A stretch of 64,000 nt of DNA from Planctomycetota bacterium (lineage in GTDB: Bacteria; Planctomycetota; Phycisphaerae; Sedimentisphaerales; Anaerobacaceae), in NCBI GenBank assembly GCA_019456145.1, contig VRUL01000013.1, positions 1-64,000 on the forward strand. The letters run 5' to 3'. The position numbers and the translations under genes were made by a program. How positions within the stretch are numbered: the stretch's first letter is position 1; the number at the start of each line of letters is the position of its first letter. Below the pieces are notes generated by a model that worked only from the letters and a program-made list of their open reading frames with translations, did not search any database and had not been told where the DNA came from. Below, piece after piece: positions 1 to 8,600 of this stretch.

Positions 1-127
1 CAAAGGTGAATTATCAAGATTGCGACTTATGTCCACAACAAAACAAAGGCGTATAGCAACTATTGCGACACAGCCTGGCAGCTTGGGGATGGCTTGCTGC
101 TGACCTTCCGGATTAAATCACGTCCGG
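1..127. other. left edge, no supported gene
   Basis: Short stretch before the 3' end of the GTPase gene. A few codons are open in two plus-strand frames and each ends in a stop, so the tail of a gene entering from the left cannot be excluded. Nothing recognisable is present. Confidence 0.4.
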
Positions 128-1111
128 CTATCCGAAATGTAGCTCTATAATATCTTTGTCGTTAAGGACGTGATGCCGCTGCGCATTTTGCCCGTCATAA
201 ACGCCCGTCCCCCATATCCGTGCGAACTTGAGTTTCCCTGCTAATTCGCGGTGGATGGCTGTAGCTAAATCCATAACGGTTGAACCGGCCGGTAGCGTAA
301 ATGGATCTGTCATGTCCACCGGCTTGCCCGGAGGTTTGGCGTAAATCCGGATGATACCTAATAAGCTGAAAAAAAGGGCAGAAAGTTTTTCGAGGCCCAC
401 GCCGCTTTTAGTCGAAATCTCTACGAACTCAAACCGATATTTGCATTTTTCTTTCAGCCCTGCGATAGCGCCTGCTTCGGCAATGTCGCTTTTAGTGCAG
501 ATACAAAAGGCCCTTTTGCCCAAAGCGTTGCCGTGTTCGTCCACCGTCGATGTCTCGGCATCGATGAGCAGGTTCCTTGATTCCAGAAAGTCCAGGCAGA
601 TGCCAAGCTGCTCGCTCACATCGGCCGAAAGATCGATAACGATACCGATTATATCGCAGTTCCGGTATGTCCCCACCTGCCCAGGAGCGAGGTAGTCGGC
701 CGTAATCGGTGGCATATCCACTAATTGGATGGGGACATCCTCGAACGTCACCATCCCCGGAACGGGCGCCGTTGTTGCAAAAGGAAAATCGGCCACGTTT
801 ACTTTGGCATTTGTCATTGCCGCTACGATAGAGCTTTTGCCGCAGTTCGGCGCCCCTAAAAGTACAATCTGCCCTGCTCCGCTTCGAGGTATGTAGAAGA
901 TGTCAACGTGTGTGCCGTGACCTTTTTTGGCAGGGGCCTCTTTTAGTTTGCTGAGTTTCCGCCGCAGGTCCGCCCGCAAATGGTCCGTGCCTTTGTGCTT
1001 GGGCATCACCCGAAGCATCTGCTCCAGCGCCAGGAATTTTTCGTCTGGGGTCGTCGCCTCGCGAAACCACTTTTCAGCTTTGAAATATTCCGGTGTCAGA
1101 TTAGCAGGCAT
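128..1111 (-). CDS. DRG/Obg-like GTPase with C-terminal TGS domain
   Basis: A 327-residue P-loop GTPase. The G1 motif GAPNCGKSS lies at residues 86-94, the switch-II DMPP at about 132-135, and the NKxD-like motif appears as TKSD near residue 207. The last 65 residues look like a TGS domain, ending in the DKDIIELHFG pattern typical of that fold. This order (helical N-terminus, G domain, TGS) is that of the DRG/Obg superfamily, which acts on ribosomes or RNA; the precise target is unknown. The gene follows leuB by only 11 bases on the same strand and is probably cotranscribed with it, without an obvious functional link. The substitution of N by T in the G4 motif is a minor departure from consensus. 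Confidence 0.85.
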   Translation of the reverse strand: MPANLTPEYFKAEKWFREATTPDEKFLALEQMLRVMPKHKGTDHLRADLRRKLSKLKEAPAKKGHGTHVDIFYIPRSGAGQIVLLGAPNCGKSSIVAAMTNAKVNVADFPFATTAPVPGMVTFEDVPIQLVDMPPITADYLAPGQVGTYRNCDIIGIVIDLSADVSEQLGICLDFLESRNLLIDAETSTVDEHGNALGKRAFCICTKSDIAEAGAIAGLKEKCKYRFEFVEISTKSGVGLEKLSALFFSLLGIIRIYAKPPGKPVDMTDPFTLPAGSTVMDLATAIHRELAGKLKFARIWGTGVYDGQNAQRHHVLNDKDIIELHFG

Positions 1112-1122
1112 TGGCTTTTGCC

Positions 1123-2202
1123 TTATTCACCAACTTTCTCGGCAACGAGGTCACCGACTTCGCTGGTCGAGTAACCCATTCGCCCGGCCTGAAGACTCTT
1201 GATCTTATTGGCCGTTACGAACATGACGACTTCCTCTATCTTTTGGGCCGCCTTTTCTTCCCCGAGCGTCTCGAGCATCATTTGCACTGCACAAATTGCC
1301 GCTAAGGGATTAATCACCCCTTTACCCGTATATTTCGGCGCGCTTCCGCCTATCGGCTCGAACATACTCACCCCTTCCGGGTTGATGTTTCCACCCGCCG
1401 CGATACCCATTCCGCCCTGCACCATTGCCCCAAGGTCCGTGATGATGTCACCGAACATATTGCCCGTTACGATAACGTCGAACCACTCGGGATTCTTCAC
1501 CATCCACATACACGTTGCGTCTACGTGGTAGTATTCTCTTTCTATATCCGGGTATTCCGCTCCCCCCATTTCATGGAAGGCTCGTTCCCACAGGTCGTAT
1601 ATATAGGTCAGCACGTTCGTCTTGCCGCACAGGGCGAGGGTATTCTTGTCCCCTTTTCCGCGTGCCTTCTTGCCGTGCTTGCGTGCGTATTCGAATGCGT
1701 ATTTCAGGCATCGGTCTACCTGGAAGCGGTTATAGACCGCCGATTGTACAGCCACTTCGTTGGGTGTCCCTTTCATTGAAAAGCCCCCCGTGCCGGTATA
1801 GAGGTCGCCGGTATTCTCTCGAACCACAACGAAGTCGATATCCTCTGGCCCCTTGTCCTTTAACGGGGTCTCCACTCCCGGATACAGCTTCACCGGCCGA
1901 AGGTTTATATATTGGTCTAATTCGAACCGGGCCTTGAGCAGGATCCCCTTTTCAAGAATCCCCGGCGCAACTTCCGGATGCCCGATTGCCCCTAACAGGA
2001 TGGTGTCGAATGTGCGCAGCTCTTCAATAGCGCTGTCCGGCAGCGTCTCGCCGGTCCTTTTATATCTTTCACCGCCAAAATCAAACTCGGTCAAATCAAC
2101 CTTGAAATTAAACTTGTCCGCAGCCGCTTTTAACACCTTTATTGCTTCAGCCGTTACTTCCGGCCCCGTCCCGTCGCCGGGTATCACTGCAATCTTGTAC
2201 AC
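1123..2202 (-). CDS. leuB: 3-isopropylmalate dehydrogenase
   Basis: Oxidatively decarboxylates 3-isopropylmalate with NAD in leucine synthesis. The 359-residue protein starts with IAVIPGDGTGPEV and has the family signature NMFGDIITDLGAMVQGG and the cofactor-side GGSAPKYTG block. The substrate loop reads VVRENTGDLYTG rather than the classical RELTGG form, resembling the actinobacterial-type LeuB. Related decarboxylating dehydrogenases (homoisocitrate, tartrate) share this loop style, so the name relies partly on leuA, leuC and leuD nearby. It lies between a sulfatase gene upstream and the GTPase downstream, all on the minus strand with short gaps, so leuB is separated from the other leucine genes by several kilobases. 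Confidence 0.88.
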   Translation of the reverse strand: MYKIAVIPGDGTGPEVTAEAIKVLKAAADKFNFKVDLTEFDFGGERYKRTGETLPDSAIEELRTFDTILLGAIGHPEVAPGILEKGILLKARFELDQYINLRPVKLYPGVETPLKDKGPEDIDFVVVRENTGDLYTGTGGFSMKGTPNEVAVQSAVYNRFQVDRCLKYAFEYARKHGKKARGKGDKNTLALCGKTNVLTYIYDLWERAFHEMGGAEYPDIEREYYHVDATCMWMVKNPEWFDVIVTGNMFGDIITDLGAMVQGGMGIAAGGNINPEGVSMFEPIGGSAPKYTGKGVINPLAAICAVQMMLETLGEEKAAQKIEEVVMFVTANKIKSLQAGRMGYSTSEVGDLVAEKVGE

Positions 2203-2228
2203 TTCTGGTTCTCCTTGTCGTAATAAAA

Positions 2229-3740
2229 TTATTGTTTATTCGCCTGTTGTTTTCGCCGCCAACCCTGCCATACCTCGAAATCTTCCCGCGGCTCAGACGC
2301 CGGCATCCTGGCATTCATCTGCCTCCGCCACCTGTGCAGCATTCTTCGAAGTTGGTCCGCCTTTTCAGGCATCTCATCTGCCAGGTCGTGTTGTTCACCA
2401 ATATCGGTTTTAAGATTATATAGTTCAACGCTTTTGTCCTCGTACCACTCGATAAGTTTATAATCACCGGCTCGGATTGCTCCGCTCGGCCTGTTACCGC
2501 TGCCGTGATAGTGCGGATAATGCCAGTAGATTGCCGCCCGGCTCAGCTTGCCCTTGCCTGTAAGCAGAGGTATAAGGCTCACGCCGTCAACGTGCTGTTT
2601 CGGCCTCAGCCGCAAACCGGCCATCTCTAACATAGTAGGATAAAAATCAGTACTCGTCACAGGCTCGCTGCATACGCTCCCCTTTTTAACCACCCCCGGC
2701 CACTTGATTATCATCGGCTCGCGAATCCCCCCTTCATACAGCCACCCCTTGCCCGCACGCAGCGGAAGATTGCTCGTCGGTCCCTCCCGCGCCACTGTCG
2801 AAAGCCCCCCGTTGTCCGACATAAATATAACCACCGTATTGTCCGCCGCGCCCAATTCTTCTAACTTGGCCATCACCCGGCCGACGCTCTCATCCACGCT
2901 TTGCACCATCCCGGAATAGGCCGGATTGTCCTGCACAAGCCGGTTATTGTACCTGCCGTAAACCTCCACAAACTTCTGCCCATCCGTCCCGGGCAGCTTC
3001 TCGGCCTTGGCCTTGTACTTCTCGGTGAGTTCTTTCTTCGATTGTATCGGCGTATGCACCGCATAGTGCGAAAGGTAAAGAAGAAAAGGCCTGTCCTTGT
3101 TCGCTTCCAAAAACTTCAGCGATTCATCGGTCAGCCGGTCGGTAAGATACTCACCTTCCTCACCGCCCGGCGGCATCATCTCCAAAGCCCGGTTACGCCT
3201 CTTATAAGGATAGAAGTACGTCGGCGGCGCACCCGAATAATCCCCCCCGATATTAATATCGAATCCCTGATGCTCAGGATAATAAGGTTTATTACCCAGG
3301 TGCCATTTACCAACAAACCCCGTCGCGTACCCTGCCTCTTTCAACGCCTCCGCTATCGTCACTTCCTCTAAAGCCATATAGTGCTGATACTCGGTCGGCT
3401 TATTGCTTCCACCAATCCACTGAGTTATCCCCAGCCTCGCCGGATACTTTCCTGCCAGAATACTCGCACGAGTCGGCGAGCACACAGGACACGCAGCGTA
3501 AGCATCGGTAAAGCGCATCCCTTCACTGGCCAACCGGTTGATATTCGGCGTTTCATAGAAACTGCTCCCGTAACACCCAACGTCCGTCCAACCCAAATCG
3601 TCGATGAGAAAGAATACAAAATTCGGACGTTTGTTCCCCTTACCTGCCTTTGACCTTTGCTCACCGGCTCCCGCGCAGCCCGGCAGCGCCAGCGCCGCCG
3701 CACTTAAGCCGATTGCCTTCAAAAAATCACGCCTGTTCAT
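2229..3740 (-). CDS. Tat-exported type I sulfatase (lipoprotein-like signal)
   Basis: Hydrolyses a sulfate ester, probably on an exported or cell-surface glycan. The active-site signature CSPTR is at residue 87 counted from the chosen start; its cysteine must be converted to formylglycine. The metal-binding IDDLGW motif lies at about 46-51. The N-terminus MNRRDFLKAIG is a Tat signal, followed by ALPGC, which could be a lipobox. The frame is open 24 codons further upstream, but the Tat motif and an AAGAG upstream favour the start at 3740. The substrate cannot be told from sequence. It is followed after 26 bases by leuB. A second sulfatase lies at 56996. Confidence 0.88.
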   Translation of the reverse strand: MNRRDFLKAIGLSAAALALPGCAGAGEQRSKAGKGNKRPNFVFFLIDDLGWTDVGCYGSSFYETPNINRLASEGMRFTDAYAACPVCSPTRASILAGKYPARLGITQWIGGSNKPTEYQHYMALEEVTIAEALKEAGYATGFVGKWHLGNKPYYPEHQGFDINIGGDYSGAPPTYFYPYKRRNRALEMMPPGGEEGEYLTDRLTDESLKFLEANKDRPFLLYLSHYAVHTPIQSKKELTEKYKAKAEKLPGTDGQKFVEVYGRYNNRLVQDNPAYSGMVQSVDESVGRVMAKLEELGAADNTVVIFMSDNGGLSTVAREGPTSNLPLRAGKGWLYEGGIREPMIIKWPGVVKKGSVCSEPVTSTDFYPTMLEMAGLRLRPKQHVDGVSLIPLLTGKGKLSRAAIYWHYPHYHGSGNRPSGAIRAGDYKLIEWYEDKSVELYNLKTDIGEQHDLADEMPEKADQLRRMLHRWRRQMNARMPASEPREDFEVWQGWRRKQQANKQ

Positions 3741-3984
3741 AAAGTTACTCTTCGTCTTGTAAAAACTTTTTCCAGTTCCCGGTACTATACTCTCAAAGGG
3801 CCGGTTTATCAAGGCAATCTACACAGTATGCCTGAAGGCAGTGGCACACGCAGGAAAAAATTTACCACGCCGGTTGACGAAAGACCAATCGTAGGTAACA
3901 ATACCCGGGCCAATCAAGGATATCGGGTAGTTTGTATATTACAGGAGTCGCATAAAATGAAAATAGCTGGGCCGCAAACCGATT

Positions 3985-4989
3985 ATGTGTAATTCTATTG
4001 CTCTCAAACTCGGCAGCCTGAAGCTGGACGTGCCCTTCTTCCAGGCCTCCCTCAGCGGATACAGCGACTACGTGATGCGCGTGCTCGCCCGCCGGTTCGG
4101 CTGCCCCTTTACGCTGGCCGATATGATGCTCGCCAAAAGCGCCGCCAATCCACGGGTCCTGCGCAAGCCCTGCTTTCGGCCCGCCCCCGATGAGCACCCC
4201 GTCGGCGCGCAGATACTCGGCAGGGACCCCGCGATAATGGCAAAAGCCGCCGCCGACCTGGTGACCGTTGGATATGACCTAATCGATCTGAATTTCGCCT
4301 GCCCGGCACCGAAAGTCTTGCGAGCCGGACGCGGCGGGGCTCTGCTCAGCGAACCGGACATCGTCATCGATTGTCTAAAAGCCGTTCGCGATGTCGTCGT
4401 CGCCCCCGTCATGATGAAACTGCGCATCGGCGCCGATCATAAACCTCAGTCCCTGGACAACTTTTGGAAGATTGTAACACGCTCGATAGAAAACGGTGTC
4501 GATGCCCTCGTCATCCACGGCCGAACCGTCTCACAGCGATTCCGTGGCAAAGCCGACTGGGAACTCTTGGCCGCGGTAAAAAGCCGTTTCCCAGACGCAA
4601 CGATCGTCGGAAGTGGTGACATTTTCAATCCCGCAGAAACTCTCGACCTGATGAAAAGGACCAGGCTCGATGGCTTCCTCGTCGCACGAGGAGCCATCGG
4701 AAATCCATGGATCTTTCGTGATCTGCGCTGTGTATGGGAGAATCGACAAATACCGCCGCCGCCCGGCCTAACCGAACAAAGGCTCGTCATACTCGAACAT
4801 TTCGGGCGCATCCTGAAGGATTATCCCGAAAGAAAAGCGGTCCGCATCTTCAGAAAGTTCTTCGCCGGCTACCTCCGCCGTCACCCAAAACGAAAACCGG
4901 CCCTGATCGCCCTCATGAAATCAGAAACACGAGCAGAAGTCGAGACCGCCCTCATCACATGGTACACGGACTCTTCTCCCAACGCGTAG
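3985..4989 (+). CDS. dus: tRNA-dihydrouridine synthase (Dus family)
   Basis: FMN-dependent reduction of uridine to dihydrouridine in tRNA. The 334-residue protein has the DLNFACPAPKV motif carrying the catalytic cysteine, the GRGGALL loop, MKLRIG, the HGRT motif, GSGDIF and the phosphate-binding RGAIGNPW. These are in the order of a TIM-barrel Dus enzyme, and the length is typical. NFACP replaces the usual NxGCP. The gene stands alone on the plus strand between minus-strand genes. The subfamily (A, B or C) cannot be fixed from motifs alone. Confidence 0.88.
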   Translation: MCNSIALKLGSLKLDVPFFQASLSGYSDYVMRVLARRFGCPFTLADMMLAKSAANPRVLRKPCFRPAPDEHPVGAQILGRDPAIMAKAAADLVTVGYDLIDLNFACPAPKVLRAGRGGALLSEPDIVIDCLKAVRDVVVAPVMMKLRIGADHKPQSLDNFWKIVTRSIENGVDALVIHGRTVSQRFRGKADWELLAAVKSRFPDATIVGSGDIFNPAETLDLMKRTRLDGFLVARGAIGNPWIFRDLRCVWENRQIPPPPGLTEQRLVILEHFGRILKDYPERKAVRIFRKFFAGYLRRHPKRKPALIALMKSETRAEVETALITWYTDSSPNA

Positions 4990-5002
4990 GAAAACTAACA
5001 AT

Positions 5003-5087
5003 GTAGGGTGCGATATTTCGCACCACTTTAATTACTACCTTTGTCATTTCGAGCCGGGTAGGGTGTGCAAAATTTATTTTTGCACAC
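5003..5087. repeat. two short hairpin repeats of the GTAGGGTG family
   Basis: At 5003-5026 GTAGGGTGCGA is followed by TCGCACCAC, a 7-bp stem with a 4-base loop. At 5063-5087 GTGTGCAAAA pairs perfectly with TTTTGCACAC. Both begin with a TAGGGTG-like lead. A further copy lies at 6144-6167. They sit just past the dus gene and could also act as terminators, although no strong T-run follows. Confidence 0.6.
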
Positions 5088-5098
5088 GTGGGACACCG

Positions 5099-5932
5099 TC
5101 AGGTGGATGTATTGTTTAAATTCCCCTTATCTGTCGCCTTCAGGAAATCGAAGAATGCCTTTCTGTGCCAATTACACCATGGCTGGAATATGGCCTGAGC
5201 CAGAATGAAGATACCCATTGCCCCTACCCAACCTGCCGTGGCTCCGAACATCATCATTAACTTAAAGTGGAACTTCTCAGTTTCAGGGTCCGGAGCGATC
5301 TCCTCCTTGGTGTTGGTTGTCGAGTCAATAATGACAACGCGGGTCGGCGTGAGCTCTGAATGGAGCATGATGCACTTATTCGGAATTATGAAAATTGCCG
5401 CATATAGCAAAAAACATGCAAGGGCGACCATCGGCACAATTCCCCACTTGGTCAGTCGGTGCTTACGGCAGTAGGTACGCAGTATTTTCAGTTGGTTAGC
5501 AGACAACTGCTCACGACTTACGGCACAACGCCGCAGGAGGGCATCAAGGACCGCCTCGTCTCGCTTCCCGATGCGTCCTTCAAGACCGAGATATCGTCGG
5601 ATCATAAAGATATATAACATAGGCATTCCGACCATATTCAAAAAGGTAACGACAAAGAGCCAGAGGACCTTTTCCCGCCATGTCAGTCTCCTGGAAAAGA
5701 CCAGCCATACGATATAAGCAGGCCACAGCATGATACAGACGTAAGGAGCCGGATAAGTAGCGATCATCATCCATTCGGGGACATCCTCTGCTCTGCCAAA
5801 GGTCATTTCGAAAATCAAGATTGCGACTATTGCCAGAATCGACAACAGCATATAGAAAGTCGGCACCCCAAGGAGAAATAAACACCACTTGGGCAGAGGA
5901 AGCTTGGATTTATTATGTATGTTCTCTTGCAT
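5099..5932 (-). CDS. multi-pass membrane protein of unknown function
   Basis: 277 residues with about five hydrophobic segments (near residues 14-42, 60-80, 88-112, 165-187 and 225-250) and no recognised motif. Residues 115-160 form a charged cytosolic-looking loop with many arginines (RCAVSREQL, RTYCRKHRLTKWG). A short AGG lies upstream of the ATG. It is separated by spacers with hairpin repeats from the membrane-protein gene at 6115-6702, with which it shares strand and general character (charged loop between helices). Function unknown. Confidence 0.65.
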   Translation of the reverse strand: MQENIHNKSKLPLPKWCLFLLGVPTFYMLLSILAIVAILIFEMTFGRAEDVPEWMMIATYPAPYVCIMLWPAYIVWLVFSRRLTWREKVLWLFVVTFLNMVGMPMLYIFMIRRYLGLEGRIGKRDEAVLDALLRRCAVSREQLSANQLKILRTYCRKHRLTKWGIVPMVALACFLLYAAIFIIPNKCIMLHSELTPTRVVIIDSTTNTKEEIAPDPETEKFHFKLMMMFGATAGWVGAMGIFILAQAIFQPWCNWHRKAFFDFLKATDKGNLNNTST

Positions 5933-6045
5933 TTAACCTGATAATATCCAACACGCTTTCCGCTGATTTTATGTTGCGATTATCATGTTATCAATAAGAA
6001 AATTCGCTCCAAATCCGGGGTAGTGTGCTGCACACCAGAAACCCT

Positions 6046-6111
6046 GTCATTCCCGCGAAAGCGGGAATCCATTTTTGAACCTTTGTATTTCGGTCATTAG
6101 GATTTGTTTCG
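6046..6111. repeat. interspersed REP-like palindromic repeat, copy 1
   Basis: Core TTCCCGC-gaaa-GCGGGAA at 6050-6067, followed by about 45 bases (ATCCATTTTTGAAC, then TTCGGTCATT, then a TTTGTTTC end) that recur at 10079-10143. The shared part extends well beyond the palindrome, so this is a true interspersed unit rather than a chance hairpin. Confidence 0.7.
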
Positions 6112-6114
6112 GAT

Positions 6115-6702
6115 TTAGAGTTTCGGATTTCGGATTTCAAAATGTAGGGTGCGATTTTTCGCACCACTTATACTTATTCTAAAGATACACATACCTAAAA
6201 ATAATATCAGAAAACCAACCCAAAGTAACATATTGGCAGTACTGCCAATAGTCCGCTCACCTTTTATATCAAGTACAAAGCGCCACGGAACTGCAATTAG
6301 CAAACAAATCACGCCCAACGCCATACAAACATTACCGATCCACATCAAAATATGTTGCAACCTGCTCATTTTTTTCTTCGCTTCAGCGATCTGCTCTCTA
6401 GTTATAACAGAACGCGCGAGAGGAGTATCAGGAGCACCTTTGAATCCACCGATCATCCACCGCCAAATAGGAATCTGTATCCAGCGAATAGAGCCATAGA
6501 GTATCCAGGTAACAACAAAACAAAGAATGCCGCTAAGAACAATAAATTTACCTGACCAGACAAACAGTTCCGATGCCTCTCCATTATCACCTTGCATCCA
6601 AACGTATATTCCAATACTTGTAAAGCCCACTAAAATAACAAGAGACAATATTACTGTGATCCATGTGAATAATCTCATAAGTTTTCTTTTTTGAGTATCC
6701 AT
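6115..6702 (-). CDS. four-helix membrane protein with repeat-derived C-terminus
   Basis: 195 residues with four hydrophobic helices (about 8-33, 50-72, 110-133 and 155-172) and no recognised family. It starts 1 base after the leuD stop, so it is very probably cotranslated with leuD. The last roughly 17 residues (from SGAKNRTLH on) are encoded by the hairpin repeat at 6144-6167 plus flanking sequence, so the original stop may have been lost when the repeat arrived. Function unknown. Confidence 0.65.
   Translation of the reverse strand: MDTQKRKLMRLFTWITVILSLVILVGFTSIGIYVWMQGDNGEASELFVWSGKFIVLSGILCFVVTWILYGSIRWIQIPIWRWMIGGFKGAPDTPLARSVITREQIAEAKKKMSRLQHILMWIGNVCMALGVICLLIAVPWRFVLDIKGERTIGSTANMLLWVGFLILFLGMCIFRISISGAKNRTLHFEIRNPKL
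6144..6167. repeat. GTAGGGTG-type hairpin repeat inside a reading frame
   Basis: GTAGGGTGCGA-ttttt-CGCACCAC, nearly identical to the copy at 5003-5026. It lies wholly within the last codons of the 6115-6702 gene. Confidence 0.6.
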
Positions 6703-6703
6703 C

Positions 6704-7186
6704 CTACATTTTTTTCTTTATATGTTCCAACAATCCGCCGTTGTTGATTATTTCAAGCGCAAACCCCGGCAGCGGTTTAAACTTGATATCAACACCGGCT
6801 GTCTTGTTTTTAATCAGCCCGGCCTTGTAATCGATTTCCAGTTCATCGCCGTTGTTGATTTTCTCTAATCCCTCAGATGATTCGATTATGTAGAATCCGT
6901 TATTGATAGCGTTCCGATAGAAGATTCGGGCAAAAGACTTGGCGATAATAGTCTGTATACCTGCGCCTCGAATGGCCCAGACCGCGTGCTCTCTGGACGA
7001 GCCGCAGCCGAAGTCCTCACCGGCTACGATTATATCACCCGCCTGGACTTTGCTAACAAAGTCCTTGTCCAAATCTTCAAGACAATGCTTCGCTAATTCA
7101 GCCTTATCGTCCGTATTCAGATACCTCGCAGGTATAATCTCATCGGTATTTATATGGTCCCGTTTGTAAACATGTGCATGTGCCAT
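6704..7186 (-). CDS. leuD: 3-isopropylmalate dehydratase small subunit
   Basis: With LeuC, isomerises 2-isopropylmalate to 3-isopropylmalate. The 160-residue swivel-domain protein has the [15 protein letters not shown] start and the GCGSSREHA signature at about residues 60-68, followed by [16 protein letters not shown]. The short length matches the archaeal/homoaconitase-like branch rather than the roughly 200-residue enterobacterial form. It sits downstream of leuC in the same strand run, with two unrelated exported or membrane genes between the subunits. Confidence 0.92.
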   Translation of the reverse strand: MAHAHVYKRDHINTDEIIPARYLNTDDKAELAKHCLEDLDKDFVSKVQAGDIIVAGEDFGCGSSREHAVWAIRGAGIQTIIAKSFARIFYRNAINNGFYIIESSEGLEKINNGDELEIDYKAGLIKNKTAGVDIKFKPLPGFALEIINNGGLLEHIKKKM

Positions 7187-7198
7187 AAGATCCTCTTT

Positions 7199-7432
7199 TT
7201 ACTTTTTTTCTCTTAACTGATTTTCAATTTTGAAGTCAACGTATTTCTTAAAGTACGCAACCCAGTTTGCGATTGCACAAAATACCATTAATCCAGCCGT
7301 AAACAGCATAAATATCAGCAACCCACCGCTTCTTCCACCCGCGGCCTTAAGCACAAACGACATCAAACTGCACACAGCCGCGATAGTAAACAAAACAGCA
7401 GCAAGCATCGACGGCTTTTTAACTGCGCTCAT
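7199..7432 (-). CDS. small two-helix membrane protein
   Basis: 77 residues with two hydrophobic helices (about 9-30 and 38-60) and a charged tail. Its ATG overlaps the stop of the HEAT-repeat gene in an ATGA tetranucleotide, so translation is probably coupled. The first 19 residues (KKPSMLAAVLFTIAA) nearly copy the signal region of that upstream gene, and the DNA is alike too, showing that the 5' end was duplicated. No known function. Confidence 0.65.
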   Translation of the reverse strand: MSAVKKPSMLAAVLFTIAAVCSLMSFVLKAAGGRSGGLLIFMLFTAGLMVFCAIANWVAYFKKYVDFKIENQLREKK

Positions 7433-8541
7433 AATTTATCAACTCCTACACGTAGCTTCTCTCCAAATGGTATCAGCCACTTTTGCTTGTTTTTATTCCA
7501 CCATTCAAGACATTCTGCCTGTGTCGCACCCTTTTTTAGTTTACCATCGGTTAGTTTCGATATAGCCGGTATAAATTCAATCTCTCCCCGCTTTACTTTT
7601 TCGACCATAAATGGCAGCGCTGGTATGCCAAGGTCAATCATTTTAAAAAACTGCTTTCTAACCACATATTTTGGCCTGTCGGTCTCTTTTTCATTCTTCC
7701 ACTTGGAATATATTGCATTAAAACGTTGCTCGGTAAACTTTGCCCCGTTCTGCCACCAGTCGCTCCAGAACTGAACATCCGACAACTCTTTGTATTCGAT
7801 CTTCATCTTTGCTATTTTCGCTATAGCTTCACCGTAATGAGTAACTGTCTGCCGATACCTGTTCTCTGCTATTTTAGCAAGAAGTGCTTTTTTCTCATCC
7901 GTGTGTTCTACAGAGTTGCTGTCTAACTTAGATTTTTTGAGATTAAGTAAATGTTCTGTTAAAGGCTTTATCGCTTGGAAAACCCCTAAGTCCCCTAAAG
8001 ATCTTACAGCTGTGTGCCGTACTACCCCTCTTTTGTCCTCTAATACAGCTATCAGAAGATTAACCACATTGGGGTCTTCAAGTAAACTTAATCCATATAC
8101 AGCAAACCTTGCTATATACTCATCGTTTTCTTTTTCATCTATTGTTTCAATAGCTTTGATTAGAGGCAAAAGCGCCCTGGAATCATGTGTTGCTCCGAGG
8201 GAAACTGCGGCATAACACTTGGCAAAGTGATGTTTCTCTTTTGGCAACCAATAAGGGCCGTTTTCGAGGACATCAATCAGAAATGGAACTGCATTGGGAT
8301 CGTCCAGACCGTGGATTGGTTCAAAAACATACTTATCTTTGTCAGTAGAAGGACCTGGAATAAAAAGCACTATGCCAGCGTACGGATTTCTGAATTCGCT
8401 GCACTCTCCCAGACCTTTTTCAAAGAGTTCAACATAGTCGATACTATTAGCTTCCTCTCCCAAACAAGCAATTGGTAAAACACCGGCCGCTATAGTAAGC
8501 AAAACAGCAACAAGCATTGACGGCTTTTTAACTTCAGCCAT
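7429..8541 (-). CDS. exported HEAT-repeat protein
   Basis: About 370 residues: a signal peptide (MAEVKKPSMLVAVLLTIAAG) followed by PBS/HEAT-like helical repeats at roughly 70-190, for example DDPNAVPFLIDVL, HDSRALLPLIKAI, EDPNVVNLLIAVL and VVRHTAVRSLGDLG. The C-terminal part is unassigned. The frame is open 17 codons further upstream, but AAGGA about 7 bases before the ATG at 8541 and the signal peptide support this start. HEAT repeats usually serve as protein-binding scaffolds; the partner is unknown. The gene lies between leuC and leuD, which are normally adjacent. Confidence 0.75.
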   Translation of the reverse strand: MAEVKKPSMLVAVLLTIAAGVLPIACLGEEANSIDYVELFEKGLGECSEFRNPYAGIVLFIPGPSTDKDKYVFEPIHGLDDPNAVPFLIDVLENGPYWLPKEKHHFAKCYAAVSLGATHDSRALLPLIKAIETIDEKENDEYIARFAVYGLSLLEDPNVVNLLIAVLEDKRGVVRHTAVRSLGDLGVFQAIKPLTEHLLNLKKSKLDSNSVEHTDEKKALLAKIAENRYRQTVTHYGEAIAKIAKMKIEYKELSDVQFWSDWWQNGAKFTEQRFNAIYSKWKNEKETDRPKYVVRKQFFKMIDLGIPALPFMVEKVKRGEIEFIPAISKLTDGKLKKGATQAECLEWWNKNKQKWLIPFGEKLRVGVDKL

Positions 8542-8600
8542 AACTTTTTCCTTCTTGAATTTCTTTTTGATTTTTACTTTGTATTTTTGCATTTTGATTT

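Noticed and set aside
3862-4427. Minus-strand frames opposite the dus gene
   Set aside because: Overlapping arginine/proline-rich shadows of the Dus coding strand.
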